Shown here one piece after another: positions 62,986 to 64,000 of a stretch of DNA of 64,000 nt. Below the pieces are notes generated by a model. It ran no database searches. It was not told where the DNA came from and saw nothing but the letters and a program-made list of their open reading frames with translations. This stretch comes from Arthrobacter ramosus (GTDB taxonomy: Bacteria; Actinomycetota; Actinomycetes; Actinomycetales; Micrococcaceae), in contig NZ_BAAAWN010000001.1 of NCBI RefSeq assembly GCF_039535095.1, forward strand, positions 3,472,001 to 3,536,000, in the 5' to 3' direction. Each line of letters starts with the position of its first letter. Within the stretch, counting starts at the first letter, position 1. The translations under genes were made by a program, and so were the position numbers.

Positions 62986-63046
62986 CGCGAACTGGCAGCA
63001 GATGCCCTCAAAATCCGACTTTGCGGGCACCTGCTGCCAACTCGCG
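62986..63046. repeat. 22-bp-arm palindromic element overlapping a gene 3' end
   Basis: The left arm starts CGCGAACTGGCAGCAG (62986-63007) and pairs with 63025-63046 at 19 of 22 positions. The loop has an inner CAAA/TTTG pair. It lies between convergent genes and encodes the last dozen codons of the DUF559-like gene. It looks like an interspersed palindromic repeat that also may act as terminator. Confidence 0.7.
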
Positions 63047-63967
63047 GCCAGCCCACAGCGCCCGGCGGACTTTTTCCACCACTTCCGGCCGGGGCCCGAG
63101 CAAATCCTCATGGTGGACCCGGACTTCGTGCCACCCCAGCCGTTCCGTTAACGCTTGGCGCCTGATGTCTCTCTGGTACTGCTCAGCTTCCCCATGATGC
63201 CGCCCGTCGTATTGGAGGGCGATCCGCTCCTTGAGGTAAGCGGCATCGGGCCACACAGCAGGGGCACCCCACTCGTTGAAGATGACGTGGTTCAGCGTGG
63301 GTTCAGGCAACCCTGCATGCAGCAATATGAGGCGCATCTGCGTTTCCTGCGGCGAATCCGCGCCGACTCGAACCAGATCCAGGGCCAGCCTGGCCTTACG
63401 TACGCCACGCATTCCCGGGTGGGCTGCGACCATCGCCTTCAAATCCTCAATGGTTGCCAAAGCCTCGCGCGGCCTTGGATGGTTTTCGCTGTGCTCGACA
63501 ACGATCGAGTCGCCCGCCGCGACAATGTCGTCGATACTCATAACTTGGGCCAAGTCCAGCCACGTCCGGGCAGGCGAGGTGAGCCGGACGCCGTCGAGCA
63601 CTATCACTTCACCCGGTTTGAACGTGAGTTGGTGCCCAACAACATTCCGCCTCCGCGGTTTCCACCTCTCGCCCGGGCGGGCCAGATGGATCCGCCAATC
63701 CTCTTCAAGCGCTTTGGACAAACTGATGCGATGGATTCGTGCGGCGGACCCGTGGCTCAGGCAACATTCGGGGTCGAGCTCGATGTAACCCCGCAAGTGT
63801 TCCGCGACGGTTCCCGTGCTGTGCAACGGCAGGCGCAGTCCCCGCGACAACGTGACAATGCCGTCGCGGCGCAGTTGCTTCTGGCTCAATCCAAGGGTCT
63901 CAGCGGCCGACGCCGGAAAGGAACCGTTTGGAAGCTGCGGGGGCATCGGAGTCCGGGACATGCTCAA
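63008..63967 (-). CDS. DUF559-like protein with PD-(D/E)XK nuclease features
   Basis: This 319-aa protein has an N-terminal wHTH-like part (AAETLGLSQKQLRRDGIVT), similar to AbiEi-type antitoxins, and a C-terminal restriction-endonuclease-like domain. The latter has SPQETQMRLILLHAG, VWPDAAYLKERIALQYDGRHH and ERLGWHEVRV. The D-x-x-x-E pattern in PDAAY...IALQYDG fits DUF559/very-short-patch-repair-like nucleases. Function unknown; such genes are frequent orphans in actinobacteria. Its last codons lie inside a long palindrome, so the native C-terminus may have been replaced. The window ends just upstream. Confidence 0.8.
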   Translation of the reverse strand: MSMSRTPMPPQLPNGSFPASAAETLGLSQKQLRRDGIVTLSRGLRLPLHSTGTVAEHLRGYIELDPECCLSHGSAARIHRISLSKALEEDWRIHLARPGERWKPRRRNVVGHQLTFKPGEVIVLDGVRLTSPARTWLDLAQVMSIDDIVAAGDSIVVEHSENHPRPREALATIEDLKAMVAAHPGMRGVRKARLALDLVRVGADSPQETQMRLILLHAGLPEPTLNHVIFNEWGAPAVWPDAAYLKERIALQYDGRHHGEAEQYQRDIRRQALTERLGWHEVRVHHEDLLGPRPEVVEKVRRALWAGRELAAGARKVGF

Positions 63968-64000
63968 TTCTTGCCCGGCTTCGGTCCCTAAATTGAGTTA

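Overview
The window is GC-rich actinobacterial chromosome, most like Arthrobacter or a relative (Micrococcaceae). Evidence is the gene content and order: tRNA-Gln/glmU/prs/rplY/pth, tatD/rpfB/rsmA/ispE/ABC-F, whiB/GT2/DUF5719 and purK/purE, together with GTG/TTG starts and many ATGA-type gene overlaps. No taxonomic search was possible, so the genus is inferred.

Region 1 (1-9502) is an accessory cell-surface polysaccharide module. It holds a processive family-2 glycosyltransferase coupled to a NodB-like protein with a degenerate metal site, a membrane-anchored GH18-like protein, a UDP-sugar dehydrogenase, an NAD-dependent epimerase, and two paralogous secreted proteins (one a lipoprotein) that bracket the module. 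Region 2 (9997-21131) is a run of four tandem large LuxR regulators (LAL type, about 890-930 aa each). Only one keeps both canonical Walker motifs.

Regions 1 and 2 share regulatory DNA. A 19-bp dyad (ACGRGTAG-N3-CTACYCGT type) precedes both polysaccharide operons at a fixed distance from an ATACG -10-like element, with another half-site 41-42 bp further upstream. A degenerate copy with the same spacing precedes the third LAL gene. Both polysaccharide operons then have a roughly 250-300 nt leader ending in a nested hairpin whose loop reads TGAGACC. This looks like a self-contained LAL-controlled polysaccharide regulon.

Region 3 (21320-25559) is housekeeping: pth, rplY, prs, glmU and tRNA-Gln(TTG). 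After a TetR gene comes Region 4 (26481-27560), a non-coding block. It has 74-bp tandem repeats and an 875-bp segment bounded by composite inverted repeats. Inside are four roughly 148-bp repeats, each with a 62-bp hairpin whose arms change in compensatory fashion between copies.

Region 5 (27564-33707) is ABC-F, ispE, rsmA, rpfB and tatD on the minus strand. Region 6 (33872-43501) holds a MoxR/DUF58/transglutaminase operon, a succinate-semialdehyde dehydrogenase, rsmI, and a divergent protein O-mannosyltransferase. Region 7 (43601-50453) has DUF1461, SpoIIM-like and RDD membrane proteins, an L,D-transpeptidase with a decayed partial duplicate next to it, ahcY and a Trm112-like gene. Region 8 (50629-57168) has DUF3499, a zincin-like protein, DUF5719, a giant membrane GT2 and whiB. 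Region 9 (57497-63967) has TIGR03089, GtrA, purK, purE, manA, a FemX-like ligase and a DUF559-like protein whose 3' end runs into a long palindrome.
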